30,207 nt of DNA from JANOBD01 sp031411495 (GTDB lineage: Bacteria; Planctomycetota; Phycisphaerae; Tepidisphaerales; Tepidisphaeraceae). The notes under the pieces are model-generated. The model was not told the DNA's origin. It worked only from the letters and a program-made list of their open reading frames with translations, and ran no database searches. This document shows, in pieces, positions 14,295 to 25,200 of the stretch. Location of the stretch: assembly GCA_031411495.1 (NCBI GenBank), contig JANOBD010000037.1:1-30207 (forward strand), read 5' to 3'. How positions within the stretch are numbered: position 1 is the stretch's first letter; the number at the start of each line of letters is the position of its first letter. The position numbers and the translations under genes were made by a program.

Positions 14295-17210
14295 ATGCGA
14301 TCACCTTCATCCTTTGCGACAGCATTCAAGACACGCCATCTCTTGGCGATCCAAACAGCGTCGTTGCTGCTCATTGCGGGCTGTGGCGGCATCGTAGGGT
14401 CTCCGGCGGATTCGTCAGCGAGTGCGGGCGCGGCCAACGCGCGAGATTCTCGAACGATCGCTGCCGACAACCTCGGCGCCGGCCCGCTCTCGGTCGGTCG
14501 GCTTGAATCAGGCCAGCTCAGTTTAAAGCCCGGCCCGATCATCCTCGCCGGCTCGCGGAACGAGACGCTGGGCTTCGCCGTTGTTTTAAGCAACGCCAAA
14601 CTCGACCGTCGTTGCACGCTTCGCCTCGCACCGCTCACCGCCCTCGCCGACCCGAACACCTCGATTCCCCTCGCGGCGTTCGAACTCGGGCAGATCATGA
14701 ACCTCCCGGTCGATCTGAACCGGGCAGGTTACATCCGCCAGTCGGGCAGCTCCGATGCGCGGGTCGAATCACTCCCGCGCGCGATCTTGCCGATCGCGGC
14801 CCCCACCGCGTCGATCGCGCTCGAGAAACTCCGCAACGATGACGGAGATACGCAGAACACTTCCGTCTGGGTCGACCTCGCGTTGCCAACCCAGACGCCG
14901 GCCGGCGATTACCGCGGCGCGGTGGAACTGCTGGATCCGACCGGCAAGAACGTCCTGGCGCGGATGCCGATCCGTCTGGCGGTTTACGATCTCGTCCTGC
15001 CCGATCAGCGCAGCCTGAACGTGCTCGGCGACGTCCGCTGGTCGGCGCTGGAGCGGCACTTCACCGATTCGTTCGAGGCGATCACGCCACGGCTGATGAA
15101 TCGAACGGATGCGCGCTATCTGAAGCCGATCGCCATTCTCGATTCACTCATGACCCTCGCTCAGAAACACCGCCTGACGCTGGCGATCGATCGTCTGCAG
15201 CCCACCGCGAAATGGAACCCGACGACCGTCGACTGGCGCGATTACGATTCGGTCGTCTCGCCGTGGCTGGACGGAACCGGATTCGCCGACAAGGAGCCGC
15301 TGGGGTTGAGCGCGCTGCCCAGGATCGATTACCTCGCGAATTATCCGGCCGCCGCGCAGCGGTCGTATTACGCCAACGCCGGGAGCCACCTGGATTCCCG
15401 GGACTGGCTGCGCCGCATGCCGGTCTGGATCGATGCGCCGCAGACCGATTCCGGCCCGCAGATTCGCCGGACGCTGGAGCAGGCGGCGGATGTGCTCGGA
15501 TCTCACCCGCGCGTGATCGCGGCCGTGCCGATCGAGGCGGATCGGCTGCTCTATGCCGACAGCGGCCAGTCGGACCTGCCACGCCGGTCGGATGACGAAC
15601 GGCTGATGACCGCGAGCCCGGGCCTGATCTACAACACGCCGATCACCACCGGACCGCCAAGGCGTTCGCCGACGTTTCTCCGTACCGACCTCGCCGGCCT
15701 GCTTCCGTACGCCGGCACCGGCGGCGACGAGCGCGACGTCCGCGTCTGGGCGTGGCTCGCCTACACGCGGAACACGACGTCCGTCCGCTTCGACTCGGTC
15801 CTGCCGCGAAACGATCGCGTCGACCAGGTCGCCGATCCGAGCGAACTGGTCTGGTTCTTCCCCGGCAAGTGGTTCGGCGTCGAGGGCGTGGTCCCGTCGC
15901 TTCAACTCAAGTGGCTCAGACGCGCCGAACAGGATCACGAATACCTGATGCTCGCCGACGCGCGCGGCCAGCGCCTCAACGCGCTGCTCATGGCGCGCCT
16001 GCTCACCAGGCCTGTCCAGATCCTCCCGTCCCAGAGCGCCGATGCTCTCTACACATTGATGGCCGGCACCGCCGACCAGACCGTGTGGGATACCGGCATG
16101 CAGCTGCTGGCCAAGACGATCCTCATCCGCCCGCCGGGCGCGGAAATCGACCAGCAGGCCCAGACCGCGCTCAACATCGAAACGCTGCAATGGACCGAGC
16201 CACAGGAGAAGCCGATCGTGGTCGGGCGCTCGACGATCTTTCAGCCGCTCCCGGAAGGCAAGGTCGATGTTCGCATCGGTATCGATCTCTACAACGCCTC
16301 CGACATGACTTCGAGCGACAACAAGCTCGGTTTCAACCGCGTGCCCCGCGGCTGGACGGTCGAGCCCGAGCCGACCCTCATCCCGCCGCTCGCGGCGTAC
16401 AAGGCGCAGCGTTTCGCGCTCCAGGCCACCGTCGATCCCGGCCAGACGAACCCGCGCGAGAAGGCGCTGCTGAGCGTCGATTTCACCAACGGTTACACAC
16501 GCCGCTCGACCCCGGCGCCGATCGTCGTTCCTTCCGCGCTTTCGCGCCGGCGCGAAGGCAACCTCACCATCAACGGTTCACTCGAAGACTGGACCGACGA
16601 CGACGCGCTCAACCTCGCCCCGCTCACCAAGATGCTCGACCGCGTCACGCTCCAGCAGCACACGCTCGCGGACGCCAAGACGACCGCATCGGTCTACTCC
16701 GGCTGGTCGGAGGCGAACGCCTACTTCGCCTTCAAGGTCAGCGGGCTCTCTACCAAGCCGCTGCCCAGCGCCCAGAACTTCGTGCGCTACGATTTCCGTC
16801 GCGCCTGGGGCGAGGATGTGGTTCAGCTGCTCGTGCAGGCCATCTACGCCGACGGCACCCTCGGACCGGTGCTCCACATCGCCTGCAAACCCAACGGCGG
16901 CCAGTGGAGCGAACGCAAGCTCGACCTGCGCGAAGGCTCCGACGCGTGGGAGCCGCTCGAAAGCGGCGCCCGCTACGCCTGCACCGTCGACGCCGGCGAC
17001 TGGCGCGGCGAGGTCGCCATCCCGTGGCGCGCCATCCATCCGATCAATTACGCCGACGGCCCCGGCAAGCTGCCGGTCATGCTCCGGTTCAACTTCGTCC
17101 AGCATCAGCAGGACTCCGGCACCAGCGCCAGCTGGGCCGGCCCGATCGACCATGGCCGCGATGACTCGATGATGGGCGTACTCATGCTCCGCAACGCGGA
17201 GACCAAATGA
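14295..17210 (+). CDS. Large lipoprotein with putative glycoside-hydrolase-like (DUF4091-type) region and C-terminal CBM9-like domain
   Basis: The 971-residue product opens with a lipoprotein signal ending in LLLIAGC, Cys at residue 30. Residues ~60-240 are beta-rich, with repeated PxxDYRGAVELL-type strands. A central region (~240-580) has Trp/Asp/Glu-rich loops and ends in LRRAEQDHEYLMLADARG, a pattern typical of DUF4091 proteins that sit beside glycoside hydrolase-like barrels. Residues ~755-970 (INGSLEDWTDDDALNLAPL ... AWGEDVVQLLVQAIY ... WRGEVAIPWRAIHP) match the CBM9-like/DOMON sandwich that binds sugars. It is probably an outer-membrane-anchored polysaccharide-binding or -degrading protein. 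Catalytic residues cannot be named, and the central assignment is inference. Confidence 0.7.
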   Translation: MRSPSSFATAFKTRHLLAIQTASLLLIAGCGGIVGSPADSSASAGAANARDSRTIAADNLGAGPLSVGRLESGQLSLKPGPIILAGSRNETLGFAVVLSNAKLDRRCTLRLAPLTALADPNTSIPLAAFELGQIMNLPVDLNRAGYIRQSGSSDARVESLPRAILPIAAPTASIALEKLRNDDGDTQNTSVWVDLALPTQTPAGDYRGAVELLDPTGKNVLARMPIRLAVYDLVLPDQRSLNVLGDVRWSALERHFTDSFEAITPRLMNRTDARYLKPIAILDSLMTLAQKHRLTLAIDRLQPTAKWNPTTVDWRDYDSVVSPWLDGTGFADKEPLGLSALPRIDYLANYPAAAQRSYYANAGSHLDSRDWLRRMPVWIDAPQTDSGPQIRRTLEQAADVLGSHPRVIAAVPIEADRLLYADSGQSDLPRRSDDERLMTASPGLIYNTPITTGPPRRSPTFLRTDLAGLLPYAGTGGDERDVRVWAWLAYTRNTTSVRFDSVLPRNDRVDQVADPSELVWFFPGKWFGVEGVVPSLQLKWLRRAEQDHEYLMLADARGQRLNALLMARLLTRPVQILPSQSADALYTLMAGTADQTVWDTGMQLLAKTILIRPPGAEIDQQAQTALNIETLQWTEPQEKPIVVGRSTIFQPLPEGKVDVRIGIDLYNASDMTSSDNKLGFNRVPRGWTVEPEPTLIPPLAAYKAQRFALQATVDPGQTNPREKALLSVDFTNGYTRRSTPAPIVVPSALSRRREGNLTINGSLEDWTDDDALNLAPLTKMLDRVTLQQHTLADAKTTASVYSGWSEANAYFAFKVSGLSTKPLPSAQNFVRYDFRRAWGEDVVQLLVQAIYADGTLGPVLHIACKPNGGQWSERKLDLREGSDAWEPLESGARYACTVDAGDWRGEVAIPWRAIHPINYADGPGKLPVMLRFNFVQHQQDSGTSASWAGPIDHGRDDSMMGVLMLRNAETK

Positions 17211-17216
17211 GAGACC

Positions 17217-17345
17217 TCACTTCGCGCGCTGCGACGCCGGCACCGGCCGCGCATCGAGCAGTCGCGGCGCGTTCACCAGGAACACGATCGCAAACGCCGC
17301 CGCGACGAGCAGCACCAGGGCACAGATCCAGCCGACGGTTTTCAT
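17217..17345 (-). CDS. 42-residue single-pass membrane protein
   Basis: The frame reads MKTVGWICALVLLVAAAFAIVFLVNAPR and ends RPVPASQRAK, with one strong transmembrane helix (residues 4-24) and a basic C-terminus. AGAGGT lies at the right distance before the ATG, better than for most genes here. It converges with the 971-residue lipoprotein gene, with the two stop codons 7 bases apart. No family is recognised. Confidence 0.55.
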   Translation of the reverse strand: MKTVGWICALVLLVAAAFAIVFLVNAPRLLDARPVPASQRAK

Positions 17346-17480
17346 GGCGAACCTCTAAGGCGTTTTCTGTCACCCAGAGGAGGTTTACCGACGAAGGGTC
17401 TGGTGGAAACTTCAAGATGCCCGCATAGAACGAAAGCATCTCGCAGCGGCCAGTAGCTTCCTCGTCGGAAAGCCTCCTTG

Positions 17481-17520
17481 GAATGACATTTCTCGTGCGC
17501 GCCGAATGACATTCGTCATC
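17481..17520. repeat. Short intergenic repeat of the GAATGACATTCGTCAT kind
   Basis: GAATGACATT occurs twice (17481-17490 and 17504-17513); the second copy continues into CGTCATC to form the inverted repeat ATGACATTCGTCAT. It lies just after the hslU stop. Related sequence is seen at 19420-19460. Confidence 0.45.
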
Positions 17521-17523
17521 CCA

Positions 17524-18867
<1,344 letters not shown>

Positions 18868-18975
18868 GGATTGCACTTTCTTTTGTTGCCCGAACCGGCG
18901 GGCCAAGCACTCTACGGCGTTGGCGCCCTGACTTCCAATTGGCTCGTCGGCGCGCCGCGATTTGAGGTTCGCGCG

Positions 18976-19407
18976 ATGCGATCTATACTCGCCGCCGTGA
19001 AACGAAGCGGATGGATCCCACTCATCGTCGTCGGCGCGCTCAGCGTCGGCTGTGTCCAGCGGAAGTTGACGATCACCAGCGAGCCCAGCGGCGCGCTGGT
19101 GTACGTGAACGATCGCGAGGCCGGCCGCACGCCCTTCTCGACCGACTTCACCTGGTACGGCGACTACGACATCGTCGTTCGCAAGGACGGCTTCGAGACG
19201 ATCAAGTCGAAGAAGAAGGTCGCCTGCCCGTGGTGGGGCTTCCCGCCCATCGATCTTCTCGCCGAGATCACGCCGGGTCAGAAAGTGGATGAACACAAGT
19301 TCAACTTCACCCTCACCCCGCGCAAAGATGTACCGGCAAGCGAGATCATGTCGCGTGCCGAACAATTCCGAAGCAAGCTACCGGCGACGCGACCTGCTGG
19401 GCAATGA
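18976..19407 (+). CDS. PEGA-domain lipoprotein
   Basis: Starting at ATG 18976 gives MRSILAAVKRSGWIPLIVVGALSVGC, a lipoprotein signal with its Cys at residue 26. A PEGA domain follows (LTITSEPSGALVYVNDREAGRTPFSTDFTWYGDYDIVVRKDGFE), a ~70-residue beta-sandwich common on the surface of bacteria and named for its P-E-G-A motif, here P-S-G-A. A WWGFPPIDLL segment and a basic C-terminus complete 143 residues. Proteins of this shape recur in planctomycetes and are probably envelope structural or binding proteins. The gene diverges from hslU with a 108-base spacer. The frame is open far upstream, but only as the antisense of hslU. Confidence 0.82.
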   Translation: MRSILAAVKRSGWIPLIVVGALSVGCVQRKLTITSEPSGALVYVNDREAGRTPFSTDFTWYGDYDIVVRKDGFETIKSKKKVACPWWGFPPIDLLAEITPGQKVDEHKFNFTLTPRKDVPASEIMSRAEQFRSKLPATRPAGQ

Positions 19408-19419
19408 CTACTGTCAAAG

Positions 19420-19460
19420 TTCGAATGATGAATGAGAACCCGAATGTCGAATGCGACAAA
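19420..19460. repeat. Short intergenic repeat, degenerate TTCGAATG / GAATGTCGAATG units
   Basis: The spacer between the PEGA gene and the methyltransferase gene contains GTTCGAATGATGAATGAGAA and CCGAATGTCGAATGCGAC, several overlapping GAATG units. It resembles the repeat by the hslU stop (17481-17520). Such tracts are frequent in planctomycete spacers by my recollection. Confidence 0.35.
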
Positions 19461-19484
19461 TCGAGCTTCGTCATACCGCTCGGC

Positions 19485-20102
19485 TCACTTCCGGTTCGTG
19501 AACACCACCGTCTCCCAGATATCCGGTGACGTGAGCTTGTACCGATAGTCGATCTCGATGCCGGTGTGCTTCAGCAGGTCGTGCAGCGCCAGGTCGCTGC
19601 GCCAGCCGAGCTTGGTGCAGATCGGCGAGACCATCTTCTCGATCTTCGCGACCATCTTGTTGCTGCTCTGGAAGTGATTGAGCATCACCACCCGCGCGCC
19701 CGGCTTGGTCACGCGCTGCATCTCGCGCAGGACCGCGATCGGGTCCGAGACGACGCTGATCACGTGGCTGATGAAGACGTGATCGAAGCTGTCTTCCGCG
19801 AACGGCAGGTGCAGCGCGTTGCCCTGCACCAGGCCGACATTCATCTGGTTGCGCTCGATGACCTTGTCATTGGCCTTTTCCAGCATGCCAAAGGAAAGGT
19901 CGATGCCCACGACATTTCCGCGGCCGGGGTAGTAGCGCAGTGAGTTTCCGGTGCCGACGCCAAGGTCGAGTACCAGATCGTCGGCGCGGACATCGAACTG
20001 CTGGATCGCTTTGCGGACACGCTTGTCGACCAGCTTGCCGAAGGTCATGTCGTAGACCTTGCTCTGCTTGTCGTAGATTTTCTTGGTGCTTCGTTCCCGC
20101 AT
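19485..20102 (-). CDS. Class I SAM-dependent methyltransferase, PmtA-like
   Basis: From MRERSTKKIYDKQSKVYDMTFGKLVDKRVRKAI the protein follows the phosphatidylethanolamine N-methyltransferase / menaquinone methyltransferase pattern. Motif I is VLDLGVGTGN at 44-53, then VVGIDLSFGMLEKAN, and the motif LPFAEDSFDHVFISHVISVV. About 205 residues with this start. A GTG at 20144 and an ATG near 20228 would lengthen it, but the added residues look non-coding. The likely substrate is a lipid headgroup or a quinone, with SAM as donor. It stands alone on the minus strand after the 6-phosphogluconolactonase gene, with 153 bases between. Confidence 0.75.
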   Translation of the reverse strand: MRERSTKKIYDKQSKVYDMTFGKLVDKRVRKAIQQFDVRADDLVLDLGVGTGNSLRYYPGRGNVVGIDLSFGMLEKANDKVIERNQMNVGLVQGNALHLPFAEDSFDHVFISHVISVVSDPIAVLREMQRVTKPGARVVMLNHFQSSNKMVAKIEKMVSPICTKLGWRSDLALHDLLKHTGIEIDYRYKLTSPDIWETVVFTNRK

Positions 20103-20255
20103 GACGGGTCGAAGGTTGCGGGATTCGGTGGCGAGTTGTGTCACGACAGGAAAATCTAATGTGCCGCGCGGCGAATTGCACGCGGCGGGAGCACCCTGCT
20201 TAGCGAAATCGGTTCTCCTCATAATCACCTCGGGATTCCCCGATGCGTCGTGGCG

Positions 20256-20993
20256 CTACATTCCTGCTGCCGCGACATCCAGGTACCACGTCACTCGCCC
20301 CGCCGTCGGCGCGACGCGCTGAATCGGCAGGCGATCGACGTCCTGGGGGCCCTCCAGAACCTCGGAGACCCGCTCCGCCTTGCTCGCGCCGGTCGCGAGA
20401 ATGAACACCTCCTGCGAGCGATTGATGAACGGAAAGGTGACGGTGATCCGCCAGTTCGTCCCCGCCGGGATGTAGTCATACGGCACATGGTTCGCCACGC
20501 AGCGATGATGTTCCTCCTTCAGCGCGCTCGTATGCGGGAACAGGCTCGCCGTGTGTCCGTCATCCCCCATTCCCAAAAGCATCACACTCGGGCCGCCGTC
20601 GAAGAACTTCTCCTTGAGCTTCATCCCATACTGCTTGGCGGCTTCTTCAGGTTCGATTTCGCCCTTCATGCGATACACATTGTCCGGCGGGATCGGCACG
20701 CGATCGATGAGCGACGCCTTGGCCATCCGATAGTTACTCAACTCCGAATCCGGCGGCACACACCGCTCGTCGCCGAAAAAGAGTTCAACTGCGCGCCAAT
20801 CGAGCCGCTTGCGATACGCGTCTCCCGAAAGCAGTTCGTACAGCGCCTTGGGCGTACTTCCGCCGGAAAGGAACAGGCTGAACATCTCGCCAACCGCCGC
20901 CGACTGGTTCGCCAGGTCGACGATCCGGTCGGCCACTTCGATCACCATTGCCTTGGTTTCGGGCAGCACCCGCAAGATCGGCTCAGTTCGCAT
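20256..20993 (-). CDS. pgl: 6-phosphogluconolactonase
   Basis: Hydrolyses 6-phosphogluconolactone in the oxidative pentose phosphate pathway. The 245-residue product has the DevB-type motifs LFLSGGSTPKALYELL, ELFFGDERCVPPDSELSNYRMA and VMLLGMGDDGHTASLFPHT, the sugar-phosphate-binding loops of the family, and ends VTWYLDVAAAG. I start it at the ATG read from 20993 because an earlier in-frame start at 21029 adds only a short weak lead. No zwf or gnd gene is near. The next plus-strand gene begins 461 bases away. Confidence 0.9.
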   Translation of the reverse strand: MRTEPILRVLPETKAMVIEVADRIVDLANQSAAVGEMFSLFLSGGSTPKALYELLSGDAYRKRLDWRAVELFFGDERCVPPDSELSNYRMAKASLIDRVPIPPDNVYRMKGEIEPEEAAKQYGMKLKEKFFDGGPSVMLLGMGDDGHTASLFPHTSALKEEHHRCVANHVPYDYIPAGTNWRITVTFPFINRSQEVFILATGASKAERVSEVLEGPQDVDRLPIQRVAPTAGRVTWYLDVAAAGM

Positions 20994-21029
20994 GGGCGAT
21001 GTTGTAGCGCCGAGTCGAACGCTCAGCAA

Positions 21030-21454
21030 ACGAGCCGTTCATTTCCAAACCGCTTCACATGGGCCCAGGCCCGATTCGCCGTAAGTCTATTTCGGTCAAC
21101 CGTTTCGAGTTGCGGGATAAACTGGGCACCCGAAAATGCTCCGAAATGGATCATTGCGGGTCATTGTGGGTACCCCGACGACCTTCCCTCAGGCCCGTTG
21201 CGCGACTATTCAAAGAGCGATTCCCATCCCCACTCGGCGCTGCGCGATTTCGCCCGCGGGCGCAGCGCCATAGTGCGCCGATGAGGCCGTAAATCTCGAA
21301 ACATGAGCTGGTTACGATTGGCGATGTCGCACGGCTTTTGTGATCGGCGCCCGGGCTCTAGCCGATTTGCCGGGTTCAGGATTCAACCGCGGTCAGGCAT
21401 TCCTCTAGTGTCCCCGCGACGCGAATCCGCACGATCGCTGTTCGTGAGGAAAGC
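21030..21454. other. Spacer between divergent genes, with a strong hairpin
   Basis: The spacer between pgl (-) and the small membrane protein gene (+) holds one clear structure: GGCGCTGCGC (21236-21245) and GCGCAGCGCC (21260-21269) pair perfectly around a 14-base loop. No T-run follows on either strand, so it is not a canonical terminator. No protein or RNA gene is recognised. Confidence 0.45.
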
Positions 21455-21931
21455 ATGAATCCATGGATCACCAGCGCAGTCGCAGGACTCGTCGCAACCG
21501 GGCCGATGACGCTCTTCATGCGCGCGGCCGAGCGGTACCTGCCGCCGACGCAGCGCTATCCGTTGCCCCCGCAACAGATCACCGCGAAGGCTGCGCGGCG
21601 GATCGGGCTCTCTGCGAATACGCCGATGACGCCGGCGTGGGAGTTCAAGACCTACCTCGCGCACTTCGCTTACGGCGCGCTCGCGGGCAGTGCATTTCAG
21701 CAGATTGCTTCGCGACGGGACGGCACTTCCGCCGCACTCGCGAAGGGAAGCGCATTCGGCCTGGCCGTCTGGACGCTGAGCTATCTCGGCTATCTGCCCG
21801 CGCTGCGCATCCTGCCGCCGGCAACCCGCCATCCGCCAAAGCGTAATGCCCTGATGATCGTGGCCCATCTGATCTGGGGAAGCGTCCTGGCGCTGCTCGT
21901 AAGCCGCTCGGCACGTCGAAGGGCCGTTTAA
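21455..21931 (+). CDS. Small multi-pass membrane protein, YagU/DUF1440-like
   Basis: The 158-residue protein has three to four hydrophobic segments: residues 5-22 (TSAVAGLVATGPMTLFMR), ~70-85, ~97-115 and ~135-152, linked by the motif RYPLPPQQIT. An N-terminal GLVATGPMT helix followed by RYPLPP occurs in small inner-membrane proteins related to YagU. No biochemical role is known for them. AGGAAAG before the ATG is a good Shine-Dalgarno site. It stands alone ahead of the large exoprotein gene. The family name is from memory of the pattern. Confidence 0.6.
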   Translation: MNPWITSAVAGLVATGPMTLFMRAAERYLPPTQRYPLPPQQITAKAARRIGLSANTPMTPAWEFKTYLAHFAYGALAGSAFQQIASRRDGTSAALAKGSAFGLAVWTLSYLGYLPALRILPPATRHPPKRNALMIVAHLIWGSVLALLVSRSARRRAV

Positions 21932-22204
21932 CCTGTCTCGGTTCCGGTTCAGATATTGACGGCCGGCGCTGGCAACCGCGTTTTTTCGTTTTCCCGAATA
22001 ATCGGACGATTCACGCGGTTTGAATGGGCGAGGCGAGGTCCCGCCTGCGGAAAGTGGAGATCACTGGCAAATGCATACCGGCTGATGTTCGTTTTCTGAT
22101 GTTTCCGTCTAAATAAATACGTTGTCCAATGTTGTCACCGCTCATTCAGCAGGAGCGGATGCGCTCTCTATTTGTTATTCGTCCTTCCCTGAAGCGAGGC
22201 GTTT

Positions 22205-25200
22205 ATGCGTATTCAGCCAGCCCGTTCGTTGCCGCGTCTTTCGAGTTCGCTGACCGCCCGTCGTCGACAGTCGGTCCGCGCTGCCGTGGAAGCGGTCGAG
22301 CGCCGCACGATGCTCGCCGTGACCGCGAGTTTTGTGGCTTCTTCCGGCGTGCTCAGCGTCATCGGTGATTCACTGGATAACCCGATTACCCTCTCGCGGG
22401 ATGCGGCCGGAACGATCCTGGTCAACGGCGGCGCCGTTCCGGTCGTCGGCGGACCGGCGACCGTCGCCAATACCTCACTCCTGCAGGTGTTCGGCCAAGA
22501 TGGCAATGACACGATCACCCTCAGCGAAGTCAACGGCGCGCTTCCGGCGAGCAACCTTTTCGGCGGCGCGGCCAACGACGTCATCACCGGCGGCAGCGGC
22601 GCGGACCAGCTCTTCGGACAGGCCGGCAACGATGTCCTGCTCGGCAAAGGCGGCGTCGACCTCCTCTTCGGCGGCAGCGACAATGACGTTCTCACCGGCG
22701 GCACCGGCGATGACCAGTCCTCCGGCGAAACCGGCGACGACCGCATGGTCTGGAACCCCGGCGAAGGCACCGACCTCAACGAAGGCGGCGACGGCATCGA
22801 CACCACCGAAGTCAACGGCGGCAACGGCGCCGAGCAATTCACCACCACCGCCAACGGCACACGCGTCCGCTTCGATCGCGTCACCCCCGCACCCTTCTCG
22901 CTCGACATCGGCACGACCGAAAACCTCGTCGTCAACTGCAACGGCGGAGACGACTCCTTCACCGCCGGCAACGGCCTGGCAACGTTGATCTCCATTACTG
23001 CCGATGGCGGCGCCGGCAACGATTCCATCACCGGCGGCGACGGCGCAGATATCCTCCTCGGCGGCGACGGGAATGATCTCGTCGTCGGCGGACGCGGCAA
23101 CGATGTCGCCTTCCTCGGCGCGGGCGATGACACCTTCGTCTGGAATCCCGGCGACGGTAGCGACGTCGTCGAAGGCCAGGCCAACAACGACCGCATGCTC
23201 TTCAACGGTGCCAACGTCAATGAGAACACCAGCGTCTCCGCGAACGGCGGACGCGTCCGCTTCACGCGCGACGTCGCCAACATCACGATGGACCTGAACG
23301 ACGTCGAAGCGATCGATCTAAAATCGCTCGGCGGCGCGGACACGACGACCCTCACCGACCTGTCGGGCACCGACCTGGTGGCCTACAACGTCGATCTCGC
23401 CAGCCCGGCCGGCAGCGGCGCCGGCGACGGCGCAGCCGACAGTGTGATCGTCAACGGCACGAATCTCGCCGACGTCGTTACCGTCACGGGAGCGGGCACG
23501 AGTTATTCGGTCGCCGGGCTTGCCGCGACACTGAATGTCACCGGCTCCGAAGGCGCGAACGACCACCTGACCATCAATACGCTCGCCGGCAACGACTCGG
23601 TGGCGGCAAACGTCCTTCCCGCGGGCGTCGTGGGCCTTTCCGTGGACGGCGCCGCGGACAACGACACGATCCTCGACGGCGCCGGCGCGGACCAGCTCAT
23701 CGGCGGCGACGGCAATGACTTCATCGACGGCAACCAGGGCAACGACGTCGCGTTCCTCGGCGCCAACGACGATACCTTCCAATGGGACCCCGGCGACGGC
23801 AGCGACATCGTCGAAGGACAGGCCGGCGCGGACAAGATGGTCTTCAACGGCTCTAACGCGGCCGAAAACATCGACGTCTCCGCCAACGGCGGCCGCGTCC
23901 GTTTCTCGCGCGACGTGGGAGCCATCCTCATGGATCTCGATGACGTCGAACGCATCGATTTCAACGCGCTGGGAGGTATCGACGGCATGACGGTGAACGA
24001 TCTGAGCGGAACCGATCTGGCCGCGGTGAATCTCGACCTCAAAGCGTCGGCGGGCGGAAGCGACGGCCAAGCCGACTCGGTCGTGGTCAACGGCACGCAG
24101 GGCAACGACACCATCGGCGTTGCCGGCAGCGCCGCCGGCGTCAGCGTGACGGGTCTTCAGGTGGCCGTGAGCATCCTCAACACCGATCCGGCCCTGGACG
24201 CGCTCACCATCAACGCGCTCGGACTCGACGACACCATCGATGCGAGCGGTCTTGCGGCCGGCGCGCTCAAGCTCACCGAGAACGGCGGTTCGGGCGTCGA
24301 TCTGCTCGTGGGCAGCGCCGGCGATGACGTTCTCGCCGGCGGCACGAGCAACGACGTCGTGCTGGCCGGCAACGGAAACGACACGATGCCCTGGAACCCC
24401 GGCGACGGTAGCGACACCGACGAAGGCCAGGCCGGCGAAGATGTCCTTCTGTTCAACGGCGCCAACATCACCGAAAACATCGGCATCTCCGCCAACGGCG
24501 GCCGCGTCCGCTTCACGCGCGACGTCGCGAACATCGTGATGGATGTGAACGGCGTCGAACGCATCGACTTCAACGCGCTCGGCGGCGCAGACAACATCAC
24601 CGTCAACAGCCTCCTCGGCACCGATCTGACGAGTGTGAATCTCGATCTCGCCAGCACCGTTGGTGGAACCAGCGGAGATGGCGCGGCTGACACGGTGAAC
24701 GTGAACGGCAGCAACGGCGTCGATGTGCTGGGCCTGACCGGCGACAACGTCACCGGCGTGCACGCAAGCCTCAGCGGTCTGGCGGTGAACGTGCGCGGTC
24801 ACGAGCCGGCGAACGACCGATTCAACTTCAACCTGCTGGCTGGCACGGACGTGGTGACGCTGGGCGCGATCCAGGGAATCAGCGGCACGCTGATGAACTT
24901 TAACCTGTCCGCGTCCAGCGCCGGCGACGGCGCTGCCGACACCTTCACGATCCCGTTCACCAGCGCCGCCGACTCGATCGGCGTAACGGATGCGGCCGTG
25001 GGCACGAACATCACCGGCGGGCCGGCGAGTATTTCCGTCGCCAACGCGGACGCGAACGACGTGATCAAGCTCCTCGCCGGCGCCGGCGGCGACTTCATCA
25101 CCATCAACCAGAACGGCTCGGCAGGTTCGGTGCGGCAGGTGCAGGTCGACGGCGGAACCGAACTCGACTCCATCAACGTCGCCAACACCGCGGCGGATGG

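Noticed and set aside
15752..17164. 470-codon plus-strand frame overlapping the large lipoprotein
   Set aside because: Arg-rich low-complexity product in another phase of a well-supported gene.
22600..25000. CRISPR-like array suggested by regular repeats
   Set aside because: The repeats are coding, degenerate, of ~0.6 kb and of nonapeptide length, with no uniform spacers.
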